Under the pieces are notes generated by a model, which worked only from the letters and a program-made list of their open reading frames with translations, did not search any database and had not been told where the DNA came from. A program made the translations under genes and the position numbers. Source: JBFEYJ01 sp041563315 (GTDB lineage Bacteria; Pseudomonadota; Gammaproteobacteria; Thiohalomonadales; Thiohalomonadaceae). Taken from it: a stretch of DNA of 37,512 bases. Location of the stretch: positions 1 to 37,512 of the forward strand of contig JBFFNE010000021.1 in the NCBI GenBank assembly GCA_041563315.1. Reading direction: 5' to 3'. Within the stretch, counting starts at the first letter, position 1, and every line of letters begins with the position of its first letter. Positions 17,036 through 25,013 of this stretch are shown piece by piece.

Positions 17036-18358
17036 TTACCAACCGATGGCCTTTGGCAACCAGGTGGCAATTGCAGGGAAGATCATTACCATCACCAGCC
17101 CGAAGGCCTGGATACCGATGTAGGGCAGTACGCCGCGGTAGATGTCGCCCGTGGTGATCTGCGGCGGTGCCACCCCCTTGAGGTAGAACAGCGACCAGCC
17201 GAAGGGCGGCGTGAGAAACGAGGTCTGCAGGTTCATCGCCACCAGCATGCACAGCCAGATGATATCGGTGCCCTGCTCAAGGAAAAAGGGCAACATCAGC
17301 GGCAGCACGATGTAGCTGATCTCGATCCAATCGAGGAAGAAACCGAGCACGAACAGCAGCAACATCATGAAGATGAGGCCACCCCACATGCCGCCGGGGA
17401 GGAACTCAAACAACTGGTCGATGAGATCGTCGCCGCCGAGGCCGCGAAAGCTCAGGCTGAACACCTGCGCGCACATCAGCACGAACAGGGTCATGCCGGT
17501 GATCTTAAAGGTGCTGTCCATCGTCTCGCGCAGCACCTTGAACGACATGCGGCCGGTGAGCGTCACCAGCAACAGCGCGCCGAGTGCGCCCATTGAGGCC
17601 GCCTCGGTCGGCGCGGCCACGCCGCCAATGATCGACCCGAGCACCGATACCACCAGCAACAGCGGCGGCGCCACCACCTTGACCAGATCAAACAGCAGCT
17701 GGAGCTTGCTGACGCCCTCACGCTCCTCCAGCGGGATCGGCGGCATGCTGGCCGGACGGCGCAATGCCGTGATAATGATATAGGCGAAATACATCAGCCC
17801 CAGCATCAGCCCGGGCACAAGCGCCGCGGCGAACAGGGTACCGACCGACTCGCCGGTGATGTCCGCCAGCAGGATCAATACCAGGCTGGGCGGGATGATC
17901 TGTCCCAGGGTGCCCGAGGCGCAGATAGTGCCGCAGGCGATGCGCGGGTCGTAGTTGCGTTGTAACAGGGTTGGCAGGGTAATAAGACCCACCGTGACCA
18001 CCGTCGCCGCAACGATGCCGGTGGAGGCACCCATCAGCACGCCGACGAAGACAATCGCCATAGCCATGCCGCCGGCGCGCCTGCCGGCCAGGTGGCCGAT
18101 GACATCGAGCATGCGCTCGGCCATGCGCGACTTTTCCAGCAGTACGCCCATGAAGACGAACAGCGGGATCGCCAGCAGCGAGTAGTTGGTGGCCACGCCG
18201 AACAGGCGCAGCGGCAACAGGTTGAACAGGTCGGTACCGAATCCGGCGATGCCAAAGACGATGCCGCTGGCAGCCAGGGCAAAGGGCACCGGGATGCCGC
18301 CGAGAATCATCCCGAAAAGGGCCACCACCATCATGATGGCAATCATCTCCTCAGCCAT
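17036..18358 (-). CDS. TRAP transporter large permease (DctM-type)
   Basis: A 440-residue membrane protein with about twelve hydrophobic segments, the length and pattern of TRAP DctM subunits. Family-typical stretches are GIPVPFALAASGIVFGI, FVFMGVLLEKSRMAERMLDV, LMGASTGIVAATVVTVGLITLP and CASGTLGQIIPPSLVLILLA. It couples uptake to the sodium or proton gradient together with the small subunit. The start overlaps the end of the small permease gene by 8 nt. Confidence 0.95.
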   Translation of the reverse strand: MAEEMIAIMMVVALFGMILGGIPVPFALAASGIVFGIAGFGTDLFNLLPLRLFGVATNYSLLAIPLFVFMGVLLEKSRMAERMLDVIGHLAGRRAGGMAMAIVFVGVLMGASTGIVAATVVTVGLITLPTLLQRNYDPRIACGTICASGTLGQIIPPSLVLILLADITGESVGTLFAAALVPGLMLGLMYFAYIIITALRRPASMPPIPLEEREGVSKLQLLFDLVKVVAPPLLLVVSVLGSIIGGVAAPTEAASMGALGALLLVTLTGRMSFKVLRETMDSTFKITGMTLFVLMCAQVFSLSFRGLGGDDLIDQLFEFLPGGMWGGLIFMMLLLFVLGFFLDWIEISYIVLPLMLPFFLEQGTDIIWLCMLVAMNLQTSFLTPPFGWSLFYLKGVAPPQITTGDIYRGVLPYIGIQAFGLVMVMIFPAIATWLPKAIGW

Positions 18359-18938
18359 CTTGCGGCTCCTCCGGTTTGTTGAGTTGGGTGATGCCGTACA
18401 GGGTCATGGCAACGCCCTGCACCGCAACGAGAAAGAAGCCCAGCGGCACAAACGCCTTGATCAGATAACGACCAGGCAGGCCGCCGGGATCGGGAGAGGC
18501 TTCGGAAAACTCCCAGGACATACTGACGAAGTCGAGTGACTGCCAGGTGATGAACAGCATGGTGGGTACCACCACGAGTGCGGGCAGGATGATATCCATC
18601 CAGCGTTTCACCCGCACGCTGTAGCGCTGATAGAAGATATCCACCCGCACATGCTCACCCTGCTGCAGCGTGTAGCTGGCACCGAACAGCGCGATCACCG
18701 CCAGCACATGCCACTCGAACTCCTGCTCCGCCACCGAGCTGACGTGCCACACGTAGCGGAACAGCACATCCCCCGCCACCAGCAGCACCAATAGCAGGAT
18801 CAACCACGAGGTGGCCCGCCCGAGACGGCCCACCAGGTGGTCGAGAAAACCTGCGACACCGGTGACGTCCGGCATCTGGGCTACCCGGTTGGGGGCGAGC
18901 CAGCGCGGCTCGGACCATTTTTCCTGAAAGTTATCCAT
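18351..18938 (-). CDS. TRAP transporter small permease (DctQ-type)
   Basis: A 195-residue protein with four predicted membrane helices (from about residue 38: TSWLILLLVLLVAGDVLFRY). It carries the family feature of an acidic, Trp-containing loop, SSVAEQEFEWHVLAVIALFGASYTLQ interpreted in parts: EFEWHV then LFGASYTLQQGEHVRVDIFY. DctQ pairs with DctM to form the membrane unit. It is 9 nt downstream of the binding-protein gene and overlaps the large permease gene. Confidence 0.92.
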   Translation of the reverse strand: MDNFQEKWSEPRWLAPNRVAQMPDVTGVAGFLDHLVGRLGRATSWLILLLVLLVAGDVLFRYVWHVSSVAEQEFEWHVLAVIALFGASYTLQQGEHVRVDIFYQRYSVRVKRWMDIILPALVVVPTMLFITWQSLDFVSMSWEFSEASPDPGGLPGRYLIKAFVPLGFFLVAVQGVAMTLYGITQLNKPEEPQDG

Positions 18939-18947
18939 GAGGGCTCA

Positions 18948-20045
18948 TTACAGCTTCTTATTGAGTACCACCGCTTCACTGCTATTGAGCCAGACATCCG
19001 ACCTGGCCTTGAAGGCGAAGTAGTGGTCATGCACCTTCTTCGCCAGCGGGTCCTTGGCGATCAGTTCGTCGAGGGTCTCGAAGGTCAGCTTGCGCAGGGT
19101 TTCGATGATCTCGTCGGACAGCTCACCAACCTTCACACCGTGGTTCTTCACCAGGTCATCCAGCGCCTCGGCATTATTGGCGTTAGACCAGGAAAAACCA
19201 GCCTGGTTGGTGGCCGCGGCCGCGTTCTCGATCACCGCCTGCAGGTCCGGCGGCAGGCTGTCCCACATCTTTTTGTTCATCAGCAATTCGCTGACATTGG
19301 ATGGCTCGTGCCAACCGGTCATGTAGTAATACTTGGCGGCGTTCATCAGGCCAAGCTTGCGGTCCTGAAACGGGCCAACGAACTCGGCGGCATCGATAAC
19401 GCCGCGTTGCAGCGCCGGGAAGATCTCACCACCGGGCAACAGCTTCACGCTGACCCCGAGCTTTTCATACACCTTGCCGGCCAGACCTGGGATGCGCATG
19501 CGCAGACCCTTGAAGTCCTCAATCTTTTCGATCGGCTTGCGGAACCAGCCGGTCATCTGCATGCCGGTATTTCCACCCGCCAGCGCCTTTAGGCCAAACG
19601 GCTCGTACACCTCATCCCACAACGCCTGGCCGCCACCCTCGTAGAGCCAGGCATTCATGGAAAGCGCATCCATGCCGAATGGCACGGCGGTGAAATACTG
19701 GGCGGCGAAAGACTTGCCGGACCAGAAATAGGCATTACCCCAGTTCATGTCCACTGTGCCCTGGCGCACCGCATCGAAACCGCCCAGCGCCGGGATCAAC
19801 TCGCCCGCGGCGTAAAACTTGATCTTGATACGGCCGCCAGACATCGCCTCGACCCGCTTGATGAAATCGGTGGCACTACCGGGTCCGGTGGAATAGAAGG
19901 GTGCCCCGCCCGGATAGGCACAGGTCATCTTGAACTTGTAGGTCTCCTTGCTGGCAGCTTTTGCCAGCGAGGGGGCGATCAGGGAACCCGCAGCGGCAGC
20001 AGCACCGGCACCGGCGGTAAGGAACTTTCGACGATTCATACTCAT
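18948..20045 (-). CDS. TRAP transporter substrate-binding protein, TakP/DctP-like, Tat signal
   Basis: A 365-residue periplasmic binding protein. The N-terminus MNRRKFLTAG is a twin-arginine signal followed by an Ala-rich core and cleavage near LAKAA. The mature part resembles the 2-oxoacid-binding TakP branch: KFYAAGELIPALGGFDAV, DMNWGNAYFWSGKSFAAQYF, AVPFGM, GNTGMQMTGWFRKPIE, FKGLRMRIPGLAGKVYEKLG. The Arg in RMRIPG is the conserved carboxylate-binding residue of DctP proteins. The substrate is therefore probably a carboxylic acid; 2-oxoacid or lactate is inferred from the branch, and the hydrolase in the operon might suggest an amide. First gene of the five-gene operon, with GGGGAGAA before the ATG. 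Confidence 0.92.
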   Translation of the reverse strand: MSMNRRKFLTAGAGAAAAAGSLIAPSLAKAASKETYKFKMTCAYPGGAPFYSTGPGSATDFIKRVEAMSGGRIKIKFYAAGELIPALGGFDAVRQGTVDMNWGNAYFWSGKSFAAQYFTAVPFGMDALSMNAWLYEGGGQALWDEVYEPFGLKALAGGNTGMQMTGWFRKPIEKIEDFKGLRMRIPGLAGKVYEKLGVSVKLLPGGEIFPALQRGVIDAAEFVGPFQDRKLGLMNAAKYYYMTGWHEPSNVSELLMNKKMWDSLPPDLQAVIENAAAATNQAGFSWSNANNAEALDDLVKNHGVKVGELSDEIIETLRKLTFETLDELIAKDPLAKKVHDHYFAFKARSDVWLNSSEAVVLNKKL

Positions 20046-20310
20046 GAGGTTCTCCCCATTTGTTGCTTCAAGGTTTAAGGAGCGTTTGTTACCGAATGTT
20101 CAGTAATGGCTGCAAACGCGCTAGCAAACCTAAGGCAACCATCGTGCCAGGGAGCAAGAAACAACACTAACACCGTGATAAATCGATAATTAATTGCACG
20201 CCACCGACAGATGCCCATAGCTGACAAGCGGAACCCTGCACCCTCCTGGCGCAGTTGCCAAAGGGTGTACATGTGACAACATACAGCCTCTTCAACCTGC
20301 CAAACGAAAC

Positions 20311-20348
20311 AAATGGCAGGTAACCCTCCAGGTAAATGCCTACCATTT
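20311..20348. promoter_or_regulatory. Imperfect inverted repeat, candidate Lrp/AsnC operator
   Basis: AAATGGCAGGTA at 20311-20322 is matched by the reverse complement of 20337-20348 with 2 mismatches in 12 and a 14-bp spacer. A second, weaker pair TGGTAT ... ATACCA lies at about 20503-20531. Both lie in the 514-bp gap between the divergent TRAP operon and the Lrp-type regulator. The rest of that gap has no recognised gene. Confidence 0.4.
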
Positions 20349-20559
20349 GTTCTTCATGCGTGCTGTTTCTTTACAAATGACACCTAGGGGTCAGTAGCAA
20401 CGCACTGACATGGTGCCAGATCAGCTTGCCTGCACAGTGCGGACAACGGCCAAATGCCAGATGTATGGTGAAAATGCTCAATCGGCAGGGGATGGCGCTG
20501 AGTGGTATGTAAATTGCTCTGGTAAATACCAAGCGAATCACCGACCCAGGGAGCCTACC

Positions 20560-21006
20560 GTGTCACCACTTGATACCAAGATACTCGGACTGTTAATCAA
20601 GGATGGCAGGGCTACCTTTGCCGATATTGCACGTGACCTGAACGTCTCCCGCGCCCATGTGCGCGAGCGGGTGAACAAACTCATCGACGAGGGCGTGATC
20701 GAGCAGTTCACTGCGGTGGTCAACCCGGAGAAGTTAGGCAAGGCCGTGTCGGCATTTTTCGACGTAAAGGTCTCCCCGGCAGGCATCCAACAGATCGCGC
20801 AGGAGTTGGCCGCTCAGCCGGAGGTGGTCAGCCTCTACATCATGAACGACATGCAAAGCCTGCACATGCACACACTCACCGAGGACATGGCACAGCTAGA
20901 ACAGTTCAGCGCCAACCACCTGTTCGGCAAGGAGAGTGTCCGCAGTGTGGAGTGCAAGACCCTGATGAGCCGGCTGAAGAACCGCCGGGGTGGTCCGAGG
21001 CTTTGA
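20560..21006 (+). CDS. Lrp/AsnC-family transcriptional regulator
   Basis: A 148-residue regulator from a GTG at 20560 with AGGGAG 6 nt upstream. The open frame runs back to 20410, but those 50 codons do not look like the family and lack a ribosome-binding site. An N-terminal winged helix-turn-helix is seen in SPLDTKILGLLIKDGRATFADIARDLNVSR interpreted as two parts: the DTKILGLL helix and ATFADIARDLNVSRAHVRER. A C-terminal ligand-binding RAM domain of beta-alpha pattern follows (AFFDVKVSPAGI, EVVSLYIMNDMQ). It is divergent from the TRAP operon and probably regulates it, with the imported compound or a metabolite as effector (inference). Confidence 0.88.
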   Translation: MSPLDTKILGLLIKDGRATFADIARDLNVSRAHVRERVNKLIDEGVIEQFTAVVNPEKLGKAVSAFFDVKVSPAGIQQIAQELAAQPEVVSLYIMNDMQSLHMHTLTEDMAQLEQFSANHLFGKESVRSVECKTLMSRLKNRRGGPRL

Positions 21007-21190
21007 CGGCAGCATGACTCACAAGGAAGAGAATCCGGCGGGTGACACCCACAACGGCAAGTTCCTGCCATACAAAAGCCGGTAAGGTCATTGGTCAAAC
21101 ATAAAAAAGCCCGCGATTGCGTAATGCCCGTCAGTTAAGTTGTATTAGTTCAGACCCAATCTGACCCCGACCCCCTTGGGGTTTACTCAG

Positions 21191-21208
21191 ACTCTGACCC
21201 CAAACTCC
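21191..21208 (+). repeat. End remnant related to the 22303-22413 palindromic element
   Basis: ACTCTGACCCCAAACTCC at 21191-21208 matches 22400-22417 at 17 of 18 positions in the same orientation. Nearby GGGGTTT and CTGACCCCGACCCCC (21160-21185) look like further degraded pieces. The two copies bracket the NAD-synthetase-like gene. The remainder of 21007-21260 holds no gene that could be supported. Confidence 0.55.
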
Positions 21209-21260
21209 TAGAGGCAAGACCTGTCCGCGTTAGTTCCGTGTCTCTTTTAACTTGGCTGTC

Positions 21261-22229
21261 TTATTGATTTTGACGCACATTACCACCAACTCCACCTTGA
21301 ACAGGAGGTTCTTCATGAACAGATTCACGTTTCCACTCAGAAAATTTCGTTAGTTCGCGAACATCATCGATATCGCGTTTGCTAATACCGTAGTTGATTA
21401 TCTCCTCATCTGTTTTTTTCTGCTCCATCATGTCGAGAATTATATCCAGCTGCCGGTAGTTATGACCGATCCCGAACTCATCGGTAATCCCAAACATCAT
21501 ATCGGGAGAAGCAAGCTGCGCCTGAATTTCATCGGGCAACCCCAAATAGGATGCAAGTTGCCATACCTGTGTTTTGTACAGGCCTGTCATCGGCTGGATC
21601 GGCAGATCATCAATACCATCCTTAACAAACCAGCCTACGGAAAATTCGGAACGGTTAGCAGCGCCGATTAGAGTTAGGTTTTCTTCTTTGGCTTTTTCCT
21701 CCAGTACCTTTCTTCGGTATCTATGGCGCTCTGAAAACCCTCGATCAATGTGGCGAATACTGAAGTCATACATCAAATGCTTAATCCATGAACGCTCAAG
21801 AGCGCGACTGCCGACTTTAAGAGATGTTTTAAATGGCACCTCCCCGTTGACAAACCGATAAGAGTGTTGAATCAAACGGTTAAATAGAGATGAATAAGGT
21901 ACCAGCTTCATAATCAAAGGTGCGTAAACCTTTTTCTTTTTCATGGCTGGTGATATATCAGCAGTCTCAAGTTTTATGCCAAGCCACTGCGCCATGATCC
22001 GTGCTTTTTTCTCTGAACTCTTTTCGCTGTCACGGTCAAAAAGAAAAGAGGCGTGTACATACTCCTTTCCAACTGCTTTGACGGCAATCGTAACCAGCAC
22101 GGAAGAATCAATTCCACCACTAAGACCAAGAAGCAACCCATTGCTCTTTTGTGATTCAACCAGATTTTTAAGGTACGATCCTATAAGCTGTACCGCCAAA
22201 GGAGCATCAATAGTAAGATTTTCTTTCAT
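21261..22229 (-). CDS. NAD synthetase (NadE)-like ATP pyrophosphatase
   Basis: A 322-residue member of the adenine-nucleotide alpha-hydrolase superfamily. The PP-loop SGGIDSS is in LLLGLSGGIDSSVLV (about residue 36). NadE-typical later motifs are LIGAANRSEFSVGWFVKDG, LPIQPMTGLYKTQVWQLASYLGLP and ASPDMMFGITDEFGIGHNYRQLDIIL. NadE makes NAD from deamido-NAD. This one has about 60 extra Arg/Lys-rich residues between the two halves (about 105-165) compared with compact ammonia-dependent NadE, and no glutaminase domain, so it may be a divergent paralogue with another substrate. The gene is visibly lower in GC than its neighbours and lies between two repeat copies, which suggests recent acquisition. 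Confidence 0.75.
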   Translation of the reverse strand: MKENLTIDAPLAVQLIGSYLKNLVESQKSNGLLLGLSGGIDSSVLVTIAVKAVGKEYVHASFLFDRDSEKSSEKKARIMAQWLGIKLETADISPAMKKKKVYAPLIMKLVPYSSLFNRLIQHSYRFVNGEVPFKTSLKVGSRALERSWIKHLMYDFSIRHIDRGFSERHRYRRKVLEEKAKEENLTLIGAANRSEFSVGWFVKDGIDDLPIQPMTGLYKTQVWQLASYLGLPDEIQAQLASPDMMFGITDEFGIGHNYRQLDIILDMMEQKKTDEEIINYGISKRDIDDVRELTKFSEWKRESVHEEPPVQGGVGGNVRQNQ

Positions 22230-22302
22230 CGTTACCTCTTTAATGTTTTGTTACATCTTCACATAACGCTGACATAAACGGCGCGACGACAGGACCCCTG
22301 AT

Positions 22303-22413
22303 TTCGGGGTCAGAGTAACAACTAATGCTTTTGGCCTAGTTCGATAGAAAGGGGCGACCGCTGAACCATCACACGGCGGGCTCAATCAGGGTAGTTGTTA
22401 CTCTGACCCCGAA
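22303..22413. mobile_element. 111-bp palindromic MITE/REP-like element
   Basis: The 22-bp arms are exact inverted copies: TTCGGGGTCAGAGTAACAAC then TA at 22303-22324 and its reverse complement at 22392-22413. The 67-bp interior is not coding. No target duplication was found. It abuts the 3' end of the nucleotidyltransferase pseudogene and probably truncated it. It is related to the remnant at 21191-21208. Confidence 0.75.
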
Positions 22414-22802
22414 CTCCCTGGGTAGACTCACATCCAGAGCCTGTTCAATGGCATCCCGATACCAACGATTGCTAAAGCCCAGGATCTTTTCATCCGTCGG
22501 CAAAAACGTCCAGCTTTACTGTGCCTACCGCGCTATCCACAAGCCAACGGCAGATGGGGCCTTCGTGTGTCCTCCCGAAAGCCAAGTTCACGTAACTGGG
22601 TAGAAATACCGTGATATTCGGCCAAGGTAGCCGCATCGATAATGACATCGACGTCATCGGTGCGCCGCACTCCAAAATGCGCTGCCTCATCCACCAATAA
22701 CACCATGGTACTACCACCCACAAAAACGACATCCGGCAACAATGGCCCCAATGCCGTTGCGACAGCCTCAAGCTGCATTACGTTAATGTCTTTCGTTTGC
22801 AT
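22414..22802 (-). pseudogene. Nucleotidyltransferase-family gene, frameshifted and 3'-truncated
   Basis: The frame from ATG 22802 reads a nucleotidyltransferase-like fold: LLPDVVFVGGSTMVLLVDEA, then RRTDDVDVIID with the DxD metal motif, to LRELGFREDTR. The sequence continues in a second frame (EGPICRWLVD...VKLDVF) and in a third (PTDEKILGFSNRWYRDAIEQ), so two small indels break it. It ends at the palindromic element near 22413. The protein family pairs with a small HTH protein and resembles AbiEii-type nucleotidyltransferases. The ATG overlaps the stop of the HTH gene (TGATG). As it stands it cannot make a full-length product. Confidence 0.75.
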
Positions 22803-23323
22803 CAGTTCCCTCTGATCAGCTTTGCCAACGCATCCCTGGCTATCGCCAACTCCCTCGGCTTACCCCCGCGAATCGCCTTAAGCAGTGACATGGCTTGATA
22901 AAGCCAGGGGTCACGGCTCGCCGCAAACGGAATAGAGTCATGTATCGGCTTTATCAAAGCCCCATCCACTTCCCCGCCCGCAACAGGCCAAACCCAAGGG
23001 GGGCTCGGAGGACTGATATCACTCTTTAAAAGCGGACAGTTCCACGAGGTGACCATCCCCCGGCCATACCCGACACTCTCCTGTGGATAGGCATAGCGAA
23101 CCCCGAAACACAGCCACTCCAGCAAGGCTCCGCTCTCAGCATAGAGTCTACCATCGCGCTCGACCACCAAATGTGCCGCTATCAGGCGTTTACCGCCCTT
23201 GCTCACCTCCCCGGCGCTAATGCCTATCGCCTCGGAAATGGCGCGCACGCTACTGGCCTCCCCCGCCTGCTTCAGCGACCAATACTTGAGTAGCAACAGA
23301 CTATCTTGCGCTTTGAGCTCCAT
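22802..23323 (-). CDS. Winged-HTH protein paired with the nucleotidyltransferase
   Basis: A protein of about 173 residues. The N-terminal part LLLLKYWSLKQAG followed by ASSVRAISEAIGISAGEVSK looks like a winged helix-turn-helix. The C-terminal part (IPFAASRDPWLYQAMSLLKAIRGGKPRELAIARDAL) resembles the tail of small HTH proteins encoded with nucleotidyltransferases. ATG 23323 has AGGA 7 nt upstream and is preferred over 23329, where the site would be too close. It may be the antitoxin-like or repressor half of a two-gene module whose partner is now broken. A perfect palindrome directly upstream suggests autoregulation. Confidence 0.6.
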   Translation of the reverse strand: MELKAQDSLLLLKYWSLKQAGEASSVRAISEAIGISAGEVSKGGKRLIAAHLVVERDGRLYAESGALLEWLCFGVRYAYPQESVGYGRGMVTSWNCPLLKSDISPPSPPWVWPVAGGEVDGALIKPIHDSIPFAASRDPWLYQAMSLLKAIRGGKPRELAIARDALAKLIRGN

Positions 23324-23333
23324 ACCCATTTCC

Positions 23334-23345
23334 TGTTTCGAAACA
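23334..23345. promoter_or_regulatory. Perfect palindrome TGTTTCGAAACA, candidate autoregulatory operator
   Basis: A 12-bp perfect palindrome just upstream of the HTH gene's ribosome-binding site, positioned to block transcription or initiation. Binding by the HTH protein is inferred from position only. Confidence 0.4.
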
Positions 23346-23420
23346 AGAAACGCTTTAGAGCGTGAGGATTTTGTTTATCAAGCAGCGCCCCACCGCACTG
23401 AGTAAGGATTCCACTCCCAC

Positions 23421-23573
23421 CTATAGGGAAGAGAGCAGGGCACCTGCCATCCCCAGTACTGCCTGGGCCTGTTGGCGGGTGAATTCTTCACAATCATGAG
23501 CGCCAAGGTGGGTAATGTTCTTTAAGACCTCAGGGAGTTTTTCATTTGTTCCCAAATATTGGTCGAGTCCTGC
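23421..23573 (-). pseudogene. Short open frame or gene fossil, unknown
   Basis: A 50-codon frame ending TAG at 23421 reads KLPEVLKNITHLGAHDCEEF followed by TRQQAQAVLGMAGALL, a plausible helical protein C-terminus. It has no ATG; an in-frame TTG lies at 23555. No ribosome-binding site and no recognised family. It may be the tail of a decayed gene. Confidence 0.3.
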
Positions 23574-23833
23574 CTAAACCCTTGCTGTCATCCGCTTCGT
23601 TTCCATGCAACACCAGCTCTGCGACCAAAGCAGACTTCATGACGTGCGCGGTGATTCATCAGCTAGTCACCCAGAAACTGACGTACAACAAACAGCCTAT
23701 GGGGTGCCGCTGTAGCGTCTTCCCAGTGAGCGAAAGCGAACGATCTTGATGTACATGAACAACCAACAAAAGTAGTATTTAGTTTAAGGATACAGCGACT
23801 GCAGTGTTCTGACCCAATATAGTTACATATATC

Positions 23834-24841
23834 CTAATGCATTCTTCCGGTCTGTTCTTTGCGCCAAGCTGCAGGTGGTAAGCCGACCATGCGTTTGAAT
23901 GCTCGTGAGAATGATGCCTCGGTTTTGTAACCGACTTCCTGCGCGATGGTGGCAACAGTCCGGCTGGATTCACGCAACATGCGTGAACCAAGCTGGATGC
24001 GCCAGTTGGTGAGGTATTGCATCGGCGGGATATGGATATAATCTATAAAACGGTCATACAGGGCTGTGCGTGACAACCCAACTTCTCTGGCAAGCTCTTC
24101 AACCGTCCAGTTTTTTTTCGGATGTTTGTGTAAACAGGCAAGTGCCTTGCCGACATAACGGTCACGCAAGCCGGCCAGCCAGCCGGTGGCGTTTTCAGGC
24201 AGGTTCTCGAGATAACGACGCGCCGTATCGACAAACATCATCTCGGATAGGTGTTCGAGCAGGGCATCACTGCCGGGACGCGGGTTGTAGGATTCAATCG
24301 CCGCCTGGTCAATCACATGCTTAACCCAGTCACCCGCCTTGTCCGCAGGCAAGTGCAATAAATGCGGTAAGGCCGTCACCAGCGGGTTGAACGGCTTCAG
24401 GTCACAGCCGAGAAACCCGCACACCACGATGGCATCGGCATCATGCCCGGGTTGCGGGGTACCGGGTTGCATCGCCCCATGATGCAGGGTCAGCATAACC
24501 GGCTTGGGTAAATGGCGAGTGCCCATCACCATTTCCGGGCTACGGTACAAAGGCGGCAGGCCCGGCGCGCTGCCTATCACATGGGCATCACCGTACGGGA
24601 ACATTACAATGTCGCCTGAGACGAGCCTGGCGGGTTGTTCGCCAATCACCGCCGCCCATGCATTGCCTTTCAACATCATGTGAAATTCCATCACATGTTC
24701 GCATCCGGGCAGGACAGCCTGCGCTATTTCACTGGATGAGGAAGATTGAGCAGCCCATTGATCACAACAGCTCACGTAATAAAACACGGCGCCGCGAACC
24801 CGCACGCAGCGTAACAAATCGGACAGTACATCATGGCTCAT
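23834..24841 (-). CDS. AraC-family transcriptional regulator with cupin-type sensor domain
   Basis: A 335-residue regulator. Residues about 1-190 form a cupin-like effector domain of the AraC-binding cupin_6 type (EFHMMLKGNAWAAVIGE, RLVSGDIVMFPYGDAHVIG). Residues about 225-330 form the double helix-turn-helix, with WTVEELAREVGLSRTALYDR and the second motif VATIAQEVGYKTEASFSRAF followed by KRMVGLPPAAWR, the AraC signature. It is divergent from the methyltransferase gene with about 170 bp between start codons, so it is a likely regulator of that gene. Confidence 0.9.
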   Translation of the reverse strand: MSHDVLSDLLRCVRVRGAVFYYVSCCDQWAAQSSSSSEIAQAVLPGCEHVMEFHMMLKGNAWAAVIGEQPARLVSGDIVMFPYGDAHVIGSAPGLPPLYRSPEMVMGTRHLPKPVMLTLHHGAMQPGTPQPGHDADAIVVCGFLGCDLKPFNPLVTALPHLLHLPADKAGDWVKHVIDQAAIESYNPRPGSDALLEHLSEMMFVDTARRYLENLPENATGWLAGLRDRYVGKALACLHKHPKKNWTVEELAREVGLSRTALYDRFIDYIHIPPMQYLTNWRIQLGSRMLRESSRTVATIAQEVGYKTEASFSRAFKRMVGLPPAAWRKEQTGRMH

Positions 24842-25013
24842 GACGTTTACTCATAAAATAAAGGTAAACGCCAGGAGTGCGGATGGCAAATTGGCCTGGA
24901 CGCTCGGACATATATGCCGCACGCAGGGAGAAGGCATAACCGTATGGTTCTGCAACCATTCCATTAGCCCTCGGGCCGATTTGACACACTTCTCAAAGTA
25001 TAAGGAGAGCGCC

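Noticed and set aside
18837..19592. Long plus-strand open frame over the TRAP genes
   Set aside because: It is antisense to well-supported DctP and DctQ genes, lacks a ribosome-binding site, and its product has no family features.
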